In this document: in pieces, positions 27,508 through 34,975 of the stretch
Position numbering within the stretch: position 1 is the first letter of the stretch
Layout of the letters: the number at the start of each line of letters is the position of its first letter
Origin: Pseudomonadota bacterium
GTDB taxonomy: Bacteria; Pseudomonadota; Gammaproteobacteria; Burkholderiales; Burkholderiaceae_C
Direction of reading: 5' to 3'
Length of the DNA: 64,000 nt
Assembly: GCA_022566735.1 (NCBI GenBank)
Contig: JADFIG010000002.1
Location: 62,001-126,000 of the forward strand
Notes under the pieces: model-generated
Told to the model about the DNA's origin: nothing
The model's database searches: none
What the model saw: the letters and a program-made list of their open reading frames with translations, nothing else
Made by a program: the position numbers and the translations under genes

Positions 27508-29067
27508 TCAGAAGCGCGGCAGCGTGGCCAGGGCTTCGCGCAGCGCGGGCGTCTGGCCCATGGCCTGAGCGGGGCCGGAGCGCACTTCGCCGCAGCGTGC
27601 CAGCATGGGGATGGCCTTGCCGGGGTTGAGGCGGCCGTCGGGGTCGAACGCGGCCTTGAAGGCCAGCATCTGGGCGCGCTCGGCGTCGGTGAACTGCACG
27701 CACATGGCGTCGAGCTTTTCCACGCCCACGCCATGTTCGCCGGTGATGCTGCCGCCCAGCGCCACGGCCTGCCTCAGGATGGCGTTGCCGAAGGCCTCGG
27801 CGCGGTGCAGCTCGTCGGGGTCGTTGGCATCGAAGAGGATGAGCGGGTGCATGTTGCCGTCGCCCGCGTGGAAGACGTTGCAGCAGCGCAGGCCGAACTC
27901 GCCCTCCATCCGGGAGATGGCGGCCAGCATGGTGGCCAGGGCCTTGCGCGGGATGGACGCGTCCATGCAGAGGTAGTCCGGGCTGATGCGGCCGGTGGCC
28001 GGGAAGGCGTTCTTGCGGCCGCTCCAGAAGCGCAGGCGCTGGGCCTCGTCCTGGCTGAGTTCGATGCGTGTGGCGCCGGCCGCTTGCACGACGGCCGTCA
28101 GGCGCTCGATTTCTTCTTCCACCTCCTGCGGCGTGCCGTCGCTTTCGACCAGCAGGATGGCGGCAGCGTCGAGGTCGTAGCCCGCGTGCACGAAATCCTC
28201 GACAGCGCGGGTCATGGGCTGGTCCATCATCTCCAGCCCGGCGGGGATGAGGCCCGCGGCGATGATGGCGGCCACCGCGTCACCGGCCCGACCGACGTCG
28301 TCGAAGCTGGCCAGCACGCAGCGCGCCACCTGGGGCCTGGGCAACAGGCGCACGGTGACTTCGGTGACCACCCCCAGCAGGCCCTCGCTGCCGATGAAGG
28401 CCGACAGCAGGTCCAGGCCGGCGGCGTCAGGGGCTTCGCTGCCCAGCTCCAGGGGCTCGCCTTCGACGGTGAAGCCGCGCACGCGCAGCACGTTGTGCAC
28501 GGTCAGGCCGTATTTCAGGCAGTGCACGCCGCCAGCGTTCTCGGCGACGTTGCCTCCGATGGTGCAGGCGATCTGGCTGCTGGGGTCCGGGGCGTAGTAC
28601 AGGCCATGGGCAGCGGCGGCCTCGCTGATGGCGAGGTTGCGCACGCCGCACTCGACCACGGCGGTGCGCGCCAGCGGATCGATGTGGCGGATGCGGTTGA
28701 GGCGGGCCAGCGACAGCGTCACGCCACCGGCATCGGGCAGGGCGCCGCCCGACAGGCCGGTGCCGCCGCCGCGCGCCACCACGGGCACCCCCAGCGCGTG
28801 GCAGGCTGCCAGCACCTGGCCGACCTGTTCATGGGTCTCGGGCAGGGCCACGGCCAGCGGGCGCTGGCGGTAGGCGCTGAGGCCATCGCATTCAAACGGG
28901 GTGACGGCTTCGGCTTGCCAGAGCACCGACTGGGGCGGCAGCAGCTTGTGCAAGGCCGACACGACGGCCTGCTGTCGCGAGGCCAGGTCGGCAGGGGTGG
29001 GTGGCTTCAGCCCTGGCGAGGCTGGGTTGCCATCAGACGACAGGTTCGGGGCGGTCGCGGCGTGCAT
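27508..29067 (-). CDS. FAD-linked oxidase, GlcD/D-lactate dehydrogenase-like
   Basis: Protein of 519 residues. The N-terminal PCMH FAD-binding domain shows VVARGGGTGLSGGALP, GGNVAENAGGVHCLKYG and FIGSEGLLGVVTEV; the C-terminal FAD-oxidase domain has NVFHAGDGNMHPLILFD and GGSITGEHGVG. This is the GlcD subunit type that oxidises 2-hydroxy acids such as glycolate or D-lactate. glcE and glcF, usual partners, are not adjacent, so it may work as a single-subunit D-2-hydroxyacid dehydrogenase. Substrate uncertain. Confidence 0.88.
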   Translation of the reverse strand: MHAATAPNLSSDGNPASPGLKPPTPADLASRQQAVVSALHKLLPPQSVLWQAEAVTPFECDGLSAYRQRPLAVALPETHEQVGQVLAACHALGVPVVARGGGTGLSGGALPDAGGVTLSLARLNRIRHIDPLARTAVVECGVRNLAISEAAAAHGLYYAPDPSSQIACTIGGNVAENAGGVHCLKYGLTVHNVLRVRGFTVEGEPLELGSEAPDAAGLDLLSAFIGSEGLLGVVTEVTVRLLPRPQVARCVLASFDDVGRAGDAVAAIIAAGLIPAGLEMMDQPMTRAVEDFVHAGYDLDAAAILLVESDGTPQEVEEEIERLTAVVQAAGATRIELSQDEAQRLRFWSGRKNAFPATGRISPDYLCMDASIPRKALATMLAAISRMEGEFGLRCCNVFHAGDGNMHPLILFDANDPDELHRAEAFGNAILRQAVALGGSITGEHGVGVEKLDAMCVQFTDAERAQMLAFKAAFDPDGRLNPGKAIPMLARCGEVRSGPAQAMGQTPALREALATLPRF

Positions 29068-29085
29068 GCCACGACTGTAGCGTCT

Positions 29086-29433
29086 TCAGCCGACGTGGAC
29101 ATCGGTGAGCCGCCCGAGCAGCAAGGCGTCGCGCGGGTCGATCTCCATGCAGGCGCCATGCCCCTGGAAGCGGTAGAGCAAGCCGCTGGCCGAGGAGCGC
29201 ACGCACAGCACGCCGTGGCCGTGGAAGGTGGCGCGCGGGGCGCTGGCGGCGGACCGAGGGCGAGCGCCGCCCTGGTGGGGGGCGATGGCCTCGTGGCGGG
29301 CCGAAGGTGCGCCCGAAGTGGTCGACGAGGTGGCGGCCAGGGTGGAGGATGGGGCTGCGGCGGGGAAGGCCGGGAAGGTCTGGAAGGGCGTGAACGGGAT
29401 GGGGCCGGGGCGGCGGACGGGACGGGCGATCAT
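29086..29433 (-). CDS. Hypothetical protein, 115 residues
   Basis: Not recognised. ATG 29433 has AGGAG with 6-nt spacing, which makes it a likely real gene. The first ~65 residues are Pro/Ala/Ser-rich and probably disordered; the last ~40 (from GVLCVRSSASGLLYRFQGHG to LLLGRLTDVHVG) look folded and carry two cysteines. No signal peptide or membrane helix. It ends 19 nt before the GlcD-like gene start and reads in the same direction, so it may be cotranscribed. Confidence 0.55.
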   Translation of the reverse strand: MIARPVRRPGPIPFTPFQTFPAFPAAAPSSTLAATSSTTSGAPSARHEAIAPHQGGARPRSAASAPRATFHGHGVLCVRSSASGLLYRFQGHGACMEIDPRDALLLGRLTDVHVG

Positions 29434-29562
29434 GGCGAACTCCTGCAAACGGCAACGACGGGGAGGGCGTCAGTGTGCGGATGTGTCCGCCATGTGAAAA
29501 TCCCCAGCGATGGGGCCCCCTTTTGGGGGTGAACGACGGTGAATGGGGGGCGGGTGCGGCGT

Positions 29563-30801
29563 TCAGCCGCCGAACACCGTCAGCACGCCGGTGTAGCCGT
29601 AGAGGTGGCTGCGGGCGATTTCCCCGCCTGCGAAGAAACCGACCAGGGGGATGTCGCCCAGCGCGTGCGCCAGGATTTCCATTTCGGCGTGGGGTGCGCC
29701 GAAATGCTCGCCGCCGCGGCCCGCGCAACTGATGTAGATGGCGCCCGCAGCGCGGCTGTGGGGGTGCTCCTGCGGGTCGAATTCCTCGCGGATCTCGGCG
29801 CAGATGCGCACCAGGTCCTGCCGCGCGGCCTGGGCGTGGCGCTGGCAGAACGCCATCTGCATGCCCACCTCGACCTCTTCGGCCAGGGCCACGCCCTGGC
29901 GGGCCGGGTCCAGCCCGACGAGGTGGCGCACCCGGGTGTCGGCACCGAAGTGGCGGCCATGTTCCAGCAGGTCGCTGGACGCATCGGTCAGGCCGGCCAG
30001 GGTGGCGCGCACTTTGGGCAAGGCCTCGCGCTGCCAGCCCGAGTTGCCGACGGTGGCGGTGACGCCCAGGTCGCGCAGCAGGCAGGCCAGGGCGGGCTGG
30101 CCGTCGAGTTCGTAGATGACGTTGCGGTCGGCGGCGGTGATCTCGCGCCGCGGACCCACCGGCGAGCAGCCCTGGCTGACGCGCGACACCAGGCGCACGC
30201 GCTCGCTGAAAGCCACGCCGGAGAGGCCGCCATGCCAGACCCCCGCGCCCGCGTCGGTGAAGGGCCCGGCGATGTCCTGCGGGTCGAGGGCGAGGTGCAG
30301 GCTGTGGTGCTGGCCGGCGCTCAGGCCGCCAAACAGGTAGCCCGTGTCGGTGCGCGAGGCCAGCTCGGCGATCAGCTCGCCCACATCGGGGCTGCGCGCG
30401 TCGGCATGCACCTGGGCCGTGTGGGCATGCCAGTGCGAGGGGGCGGCGCCATGGCCGCGCGGGTGTCCCGGCAGGGCCTGCCGACCGTGGAAGACGCGGA
30501 AATCGGCGCGGGGCAGGTTGCAGACCATGACCGCCAGGGCGGGCTCGTCCATGTACTCGGTGCGGGTGGCCAGCACGCCCGCCCCGACGGCGCCGACCCA
30601 GGCCACCTGCGGCAGGCGCTGGCGCAGGCCATGGAGCACGGCCGCAGCGCCGTGGGCGAGTTCGTCGCTGAGGTAGCACCAGCCCAGCGTCGGGGCGTCG
30701 TCGGCGAAGGCGTCCAGCTGCGAGGCCAACTGGGCCCAGACCAGCTCCAGCGCCAGCTCGGGCTGCGGGTGCGTGGCGTGGGCGTGCAGGAAGTGCAGCA
30801 T
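29563..30801 (-). CDS. FIST-domain sensor protein
   Basis: Protein of 412 residues with a FIST_N domain (about 25-210; WVGAVGAGVLATRTEYMDEPALAVMVC) and a FIST_C domain (about 220-395; CAGRGGEHFG, then GFFAGGEIA and a closing GYTGVLTVFGG). FIST proteins are thought to bind small ligands, possibly amino acids, in signalling. No kinase or methyl-accepting domain is attached. The start lies 14 nt after the phaM stop, so the two genes are probably one transcript, an unexpected link to polyhydroxybutyrate granules. Confidence 0.87.
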   Translation of the reverse strand: MLHFLHAHATHPQPELALELVWAQLASQLDAFADDAPTLGWCYLSDELAHGAAAVLHGLRQRLPQVAWVGAVGAGVLATRTEYMDEPALAVMVCNLPRADFRVFHGRQALPGHPRGHGAAPSHWHAHTAQVHADARSPDVGELIAELASRTDTGYLFGGLSAGQHHSLHLALDPQDIAGPFTDAGAGVWHGGLSGVAFSERVRLVSRVSQGCSPVGPRREITAADRNVIYELDGQPALACLLRDLGVTATVGNSGWQREALPKVRATLAGLTDASSDLLEHGRHFGADTRVRHLVGLDPARQGVALAEEVEVGMQMAFCQRHAQAARQDLVRICAEIREEFDPQEHPHSRAAGAIYISCAGRGGEHFGAPHAEMEILAHALGDIPLVGFFAGGEIARSHLYGYTGVLTVFGG

Positions 30802-30815
30802 GGCCGGCGGCTTCC

Positions 30816-31640
30816 TCAGCCCTTGGCCTTGGGGCCGGACGCGGCGGTGGCGGTGCGCCGGCTGGTGCCGGTGGTGCCAGCGCGGCTGCGGGTGCCGGAG
30901 GCGCGGGCCGAGGGCTTGCGTCCGGTGGGGGCGGGCGTGGCCTCGGCTTCGGCCGGGGCGCCTGCGTGGGCATGTTGCGCCTGCTGAGCCTGGGCCAGCA
31001 GGTCGCTCATCGAGGTGCCCACCGACTGGGCCGTCTGCGAGGCTTGCGAGGCCAGATGGGTGAACTGCTCCGTGAGGGTGTCCCACCAGCGCATCGGGTT
31101 GATGAGCTCGGCGCCGCTTTCCATGGCGCTCTCCATGGCGCTGCCCATCGTGTCCCTCGGTTCGCTGGCGGCCGAGCCCGGCGCGGGCGCGGCTTCTTGC
31201 GCGCGCGACGCCGCGGCGGGCGGCTCGGCCCGGGGGGCGCTGGCGGGTGTGTCCGTGGTCGCGTTGCGCGCCTTGAGCGCATCGCGCAGGCTGTCCATCG
31301 AGACGTTCATGCCCTTGAGCGTGCTCAGGGTCATCTTCTGGACTTCCAGGCCCTGGATGGTCATGGCGATCATGCGGGCGTTCTGTTCCAGCCAGAACTG
31401 CACGGTCTTGAGGTCCTGGATGCGCTTGTCGAGTTCATCGGGGTCGAGCGTGGGCATGGCCCAGCTGCCCATGCCGGCGCTGGCCGCGCTGCCTTGCAGG
31501 TTGGGCAGGGCGCTGCCGGCGGCCTTGAGCCAGTCCTGGAAGAAGTCCAGGCCGGCTCCCAGCCCGCCACTCAGGCCGGCAAAGGGGTTGACGCGGCTCG
31601 CGTCGCCGCTGGGGTCGGGGCTGGTCGGTCGGGTCGGCAT
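30816..31640 (-). CDS. phaM: PhaM-type polyhydroxyalkanoate granule protein
   Basis: Protein of 274 residues. The PhaM core lies at about 60-120 (DPDELDKRIQDLKTVQFWLEQ, TIQGLEVQKMTLSTLKGMNV), followed by an Ala/Pro-rich stretch and a basic Ala/Lys/Arg/Thr-rich tail like that used by PhaM to bind DNA. In Ralstonia eutropha PhaM activates PHA synthase PhaC and ties granules to the nucleoid. Start 31640 has AGGAG six bases upstream; the in-frame ATG at 31646 directly abuts it and is less likely. Implies that the organism stores polyhydroxybutyrate. Confidence 0.88.
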   Translation of the reverse strand: MPTRPTSPDPSGDASRVNPFAGLSGGLGAGLDFFQDWLKAAGSALPNLQGSAASAGMGSWAMPTLDPDELDKRIQDLKTVQFWLEQNARMIAMTIQGLEVQKMTLSTLKGMNVSMDSLRDALKARNATTDTPASAPRAEPPAAASRAQEAAPAPGSAASEPRDTMGSAMESAMESGAELINPMRWWDTLTEQFTHLASQASQTAQSVGTSMSDLLAQAQQAQHAHAGAPAEAEATPAPTGRKPSARASGTRSRAGTTGTSRRTATAASGPKAKG

Positions 31641-31734
31641 GGCCATCTCCTGCGCAAAGCGTGCGACCCATTGTGCCCCCGACGGGGCTTGCTGCGAAGG
31701 CGTGTCGTGCTGGCGACGCATAATCGGCGCCTTC

Positions 31735-33336
31735 ATGCAACGCCGCGACCTATTCAGATCCCTCAGCCGTGCCGCTGCCGCCATCGCCTGGCAGCAGGTG
31801 TTCGCCTCCGCGGGGCGCGCCCAGGCGACCGAGGTGGCCGATGCCGGGGGCTGGAGCGAGTCGGCCGAAGTCTTCACGCTCGGCGTCGCCAGCGGTGAGC
31901 CTCAGCCGGAATCGGTCGTGTTGTGGACGCGCCTGGCGCCCCGGCCGCTGCAGGCCGATGGGGGCGTGCCCGCGCGTGCCTTGCCCGTGCAGTGGGAGGT
32001 GGCCCTGGACGGGCGCTTCAACCAGGTGGTGCGGCAAGGCGTGGCGGTGGCCGATCCGGCGGTGGCGCACAGCGTCCACGTCGTGGCCGAGGGCCTGCAG
32101 CCCGGGCGCGAGTATTTCTATCGCTTCGCTGCGGGCGGCCAGCACAGCCCGGTGGGCCGCACCCGCACGGCACCGGCCCCCGATGCGCGGGTGGGCAGCC
32201 TGCGCATGGCCCTGGCGTCCTGCCAGCACTACGAGCACGGCCACTTCACGGCGCACCGCGAGATCGCTGCGGCCGATGTCGACCTCGTCGTCTTCGTCGG
32301 GGACTACATCTACACCACCGAGGCGCCGCGCCACGCGCGCCAGCGCACCCACCCGCACGTCTTTGCCCGTGACCTGGGCGAGCGTTCGCTGGCGGACTAC
32401 CGCATTCACCACGCCAGCTACAAGCTCGACGCGGACCTGCGCGCGGCCCATGCCGCCCACCCCTGGCTGATGGTCTGGGACGACCACGAGGTGCTGGCCG
32501 ACTACGCCGGCGACCACGACCCCTACCTGACAGACGCCCGCGCCTTCCTGGCCGTGCGGGCGGCGGCCTACAAGGCCTATTTCGAGCATGTGCCGGTGTC
32601 GCCGCACCGGGTGCCGGCCGACGCCAGCATGCCCATGCAGGGGCGATTCCAGTGGGGCCAGTTGGCCGACCTCTGGCTGCTCGACACCCGCCAGCACCGT
32701 GACGCCGCCCCTTGCCACGGGGTGCACGCGCCCATGGACGGCAAGGTGCTGTGGCGCTGCCCGGCGGCCGAGGTGCCCAGCCGGACGATGCTGGGCCAGA
32801 GCCAGGAGGACTGGCTGGCCGAGGGCCTGGCCGGCAGCATGGCGGCCTGGAAGTTCATCGTGCAGACCACGCAGATGTCGCCGGGCCTGATGCATGCGCC
32901 GCTGCTGGGCGACCTGGTCTATGCCGAAGGCTGGGACGCCTTCCCGGCCGCGCGCGCCCGCCTGATGGAGGCCATCGCGCAGCCGCGGGTGCAGGACGTG
33001 GTCGTGCTGGGCGGCGATGTGCACCGCCACGTGGCGGCCAACCTGCGCCTGAACCCGCGCGATGCGAGCTCGCCCATCGTGGCCAGCGAGGTCGTGACGA
33101 GCTCCATTTCCAGCAAGGGCCTCAGCGAGCTGGTCAATGCCTGGATCAAGCGCGCCAACCCCGACATCGTGCACATGCGCAGCGACGAGCGCGGCTACGT
33201 GCTGCTGGACGTGTCGCCCCGGCAGGTGCGTTGCGAGTTCCGCGGCACCCTGCACCCGGTGAAGGCGCAGTCGAAGTTCCGCACCCAGGCACGCTGCGTG
33301 ATCGAGCGCGGCGTGCCGGGCGTGCGCAAGGCCTGA
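31735..33336 (+). CDS. PhoD-like alkaline phosphatase/phosphodiesterase
   Basis: Protein of 533 residues with a twin-arginine-like leader (RRDLFRS, hydrophobic to ~30). The PhoD N-domain (FTLGVASGEPQPESVVLWTRLAP) is followed by the metallophosphatase core: VVFVGDYIYTTE, WDDHEVLADYAGD and GGDVHRH. PhoD enzymes use Ca and Fe to release phosphate from phosphodiesters such as teichoic acid or phospholipid head groups. Monocistronic; divergent from phaM over 94 bp. Probably phosphate-regulated, though no clear PHO box was identified. Confidence 0.9.
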   Translation: MQRRDLFRSLSRAAAAIAWQQVFASAGRAQATEVADAGGWSESAEVFTLGVASGEPQPESVVLWTRLAPRPLQADGGVPARALPVQWEVALDGRFNQVVRQGVAVADPAVAHSVHVVAEGLQPGREYFYRFAAGGQHSPVGRTRTAPAPDARVGSLRMALASCQHYEHGHFTAHREIAAADVDLVVFVGDYIYTTEAPRHARQRTHPHVFARDLGERSLADYRIHHASYKLDADLRAAHAAHPWLMVWDDHEVLADYAGDHDPYLTDARAFLAVRAAAYKAYFEHVPVSPHRVPADASMPMQGRFQWGQLADLWLLDTRQHRDAAPCHGVHAPMDGKVLWRCPAAEVPSRTMLGQSQEDWLAEGLAGSMAAWKFIVQTTQMSPGLMHAPLLGDLVYAEGWDAFPAARARLMEAIAQPRVQDVVVLGGDVHRHVAANLRLNPRDASSPIVASEVVTSSISSKGLSELVNAWIKRANPDIVHMRSDERGYVLLDVSPRQVRCEFRGTLHPVKAQSKFRTQARCVIERGVPGVRKA

Positions 33337-33365
33337 GGCCGGGCGAACGCTTCAGGCCCGGGCGC

Positions 33366-33938
33366 TCATGCCAGGGCCAGCTCCTGGCGCAAGCGGCTGT
33401 GCGCGGGCACGCTGGCCAGCAGGAACTCCATCTGGTCGGCCACGATGCGCCGACCGCGCAGGATCATGTCCTCGTGGAGGCTGGGCACGTAGGGCAGGTA
33501 GTACAGGGACCAGCTCAGCTCGTTGAGCGTGCGGTTGCCCTTGCGCCCGTTGCAGCTGCGGCAGGCGGTGATGCAGTTCATCCAGGTGTCGCCGCCACCG
33601 CGCGAGGTCGGCACGATGTGCTCGCGGGTGAGCTCGTCCTGGTGGAAGCGGTCGCCGCAATAGGCGCAGACCTGGCGGTCGCGGGCGAAGAGTTTGCTGT
33701 TGGAGATGGCCGGCGTCTGGCGCCAGGCGCGGCTGGGGATGGCGCCATGCACCGCCACGATGGGGTGCAGCTCCAGGCGGGATTGCAGGCCCGTTTTGCG
33801 CTGGATGCCGCCGCGCAGCACCAGGAAGGGGTCTCCCAGGGTCCAGGCCACGCCGTCATTGGCATACAGCACCGCCGCTTCCTTGGCCGACAGCCAAGCC
33901 TGCGGACGGCCCGACACGTCGAGTTGCAGCACGTCCAT
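33366..33938 (-). CDS. HNH endonuclease-family protein
   Basis: Protein of 190 residues. The C-terminal HNH module has paired zinc cysteines (VCAYCG and CRSCNG) and the catalytic TREHIVPTSRGG-x-W-x-N. An N-terminal part (AWLSAKEAAVLYANDGVAWTLGD) is common in the chromosomal HNH proteins of Burkholderiales. ATG 33938 has GGAGG upstream. Not next to restriction or phage genes, so probably a housekeeping protein of unknown target rather than a mobile nuclease. A gap of 254 bp with no gene follows before the TetR gene. Confidence 0.88.
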   Translation of the reverse strand: MDVLQLDVSGRPQAWLSAKEAAVLYANDGVAWTLGDPFLVLRGGIQRKTGLQSRLELHPIVAVHGAIPSRAWRQTPAISNSKLFARDRQVCAYCGDRFHQDELTREHIVPTSRGGGDTWMNCITACRSCNGRKGNRTLNELSWSLYYLPYVPSLHEDMILRGRRIVADQMEFLLASVPAHSRLRQELALA

Positions 33939-34161
33939 CCAGCCTCCATGAGGGCATTGACTGCTCAAGGATAGTGCAGCTTGTGTGACTTTCTCAACCT
34001 CTGGTGTGGGCATTGACGCGTGACCGTCACGTCTTTCTGCCAATTTCCGTGATGGGTGATCCGGATGGCGGGTGCCGCCACGCCGCGGGAGGACACCGCG
34101 TTGACACAAAAAAATTTCTCGCAACCCCCCTACACAAACGCTCGGATTTCTGCAAAATAGC

Positions 34162-34173
34162 ACGACCGTTCGT
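34162..34173. promoter_or_regulatory. Near-palindrome before the fad operon, candidate TetR operator
   Basis: ACGACCGTTCGT matches its own complement at 10 of 12 positions and lies 20 bp before the TetR GTG start. On the minus strand it reads TAAAACGAACGG, which shares TAAAACGA with the operator-like dyad at 27312-27342. A common regulator for the two acyl-CoA dehydrogenase units is suggested. Confidence 0.45.
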
Positions 34174-34192
34174 TTTATTCCGAGGAAGCACT

Positions 34193-34927
34193 GTGTCCGC
34201 TGCGCACCCCCATGACGCCAAACCCGCCGCCGAGGCGGGGCGCGAGCGTGGACGCGGCGCGCACAAGGGCCAGCAGACCCGCGCCGCCATCCTGGATGCG
34301 GCGCTGAGCCTGGCCTCGCAGATGGGCATCGAGGGCCTGTCGATCGGCGCCCTGGCCGAGGTCACCGGCATGAGCAAGTCGGGCGTGTTCGCCCACTTCG
34401 GCTCGCGCGAGGAACTGCAGATCTCCGTCATCCGGGAATACCACGAGCGTTTCGAGGAAGAGGTCTTCGTGCCCGCCATCCGGCAGCCCCGCGGCTTGCC
34501 GCGCCTGCGCGCCCTGTTCGAGAACTGGGTGGCCAAGGTGGCCACGGAAATCGATTCCGGTTGCATCTACATCAGCGGTGCGGTTGAATTCGACGACCGC
34601 CCCGGGCCGGTGCGCGACGCCCTGGCCGGCATGGTCGTGACCTGGCATGGCTCGCTGGTGCGCGCCATCCGCATGGCCATGGAGATGGGGCACCTGCGTG
34701 CCGACACCGACCCGATGCAGATGCAGTTCGAGATCCATGGCCTGATCCTGGCCCTCCACCACGACGCGCGTTTCCTGCGTTCGGTGGGGGCGGTGGATCG
34801 GGCCCGCACGGCCTTCGAGCGGGTCGTCCAGTACTACGCACTGGGCGCGCCGGTTCAGCCGTCTGGAGAGGCTTCGCCTTCGGGTGCAGCCGCCGGTGGA
34901 GCCCAGGCTCCCCGGACTTCTGTTTGA
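34193..34927 (+). CDS. TetR-family regulator of the beta-oxidation operon
   Basis: Protein of 244 residues. HTH at about 28-75 (TRAAILDAALSLASQMGIEG, EVTGMSKSGVFAHFGSREEL); the C-terminal part fits a TetR ligand domain. GTG 34193 follows GAGGAA by 6 nt; upstream frame is promoter DNA. It is 48 nt before fadE on the same strand, so probably autoregulates and controls fadE-fadN-fadA, with acyl-CoA as inducer by analogy with PsrA/FadR-type TetR proteins. The tail after ~215 is Gly/Ala/Ser-rich and likely disordered. Confidence 0.88.
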   Translation: MSAAHPHDAKPAAEAGRERGRGAHKGQQTRAAILDAALSLASQMGIEGLSIGALAEVTGMSKSGVFAHFGSREELQISVIREYHERFEEEVFVPAIRQPRGLPRLRALFENWVAKVATEIDSGCIYISGAVEFDDRPGPVRDALAGMVVTWHGSLVRAIRMAMEMGHLRADTDPMQMQFEIHGLILALHHDARFLRSVGAVDRARTAFERVVQYYALGAPVQPSGEASPSGAAAGGAQAPRTSV

Positions 34928-34975
34928 TCCACCAACAGTCCGTTCACCTGTTACCACCGACCGAGGAGCTTCACG

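Noticed and set aside
33366-33938. HNH gene considered as part of a mobile element or restriction system
   Set aside because: No integrase, transposase, methylase, inverted repeats or composition change around it; relatives are ordinary chromosomal genes.
34101-34136. TTGACA (34101) with TACACA (34131) considered as the promoter of the TetR-fad unit
   Set aside because: The spacing is 24 bp, too long for a sigma-70 promoter; no better pair was found.
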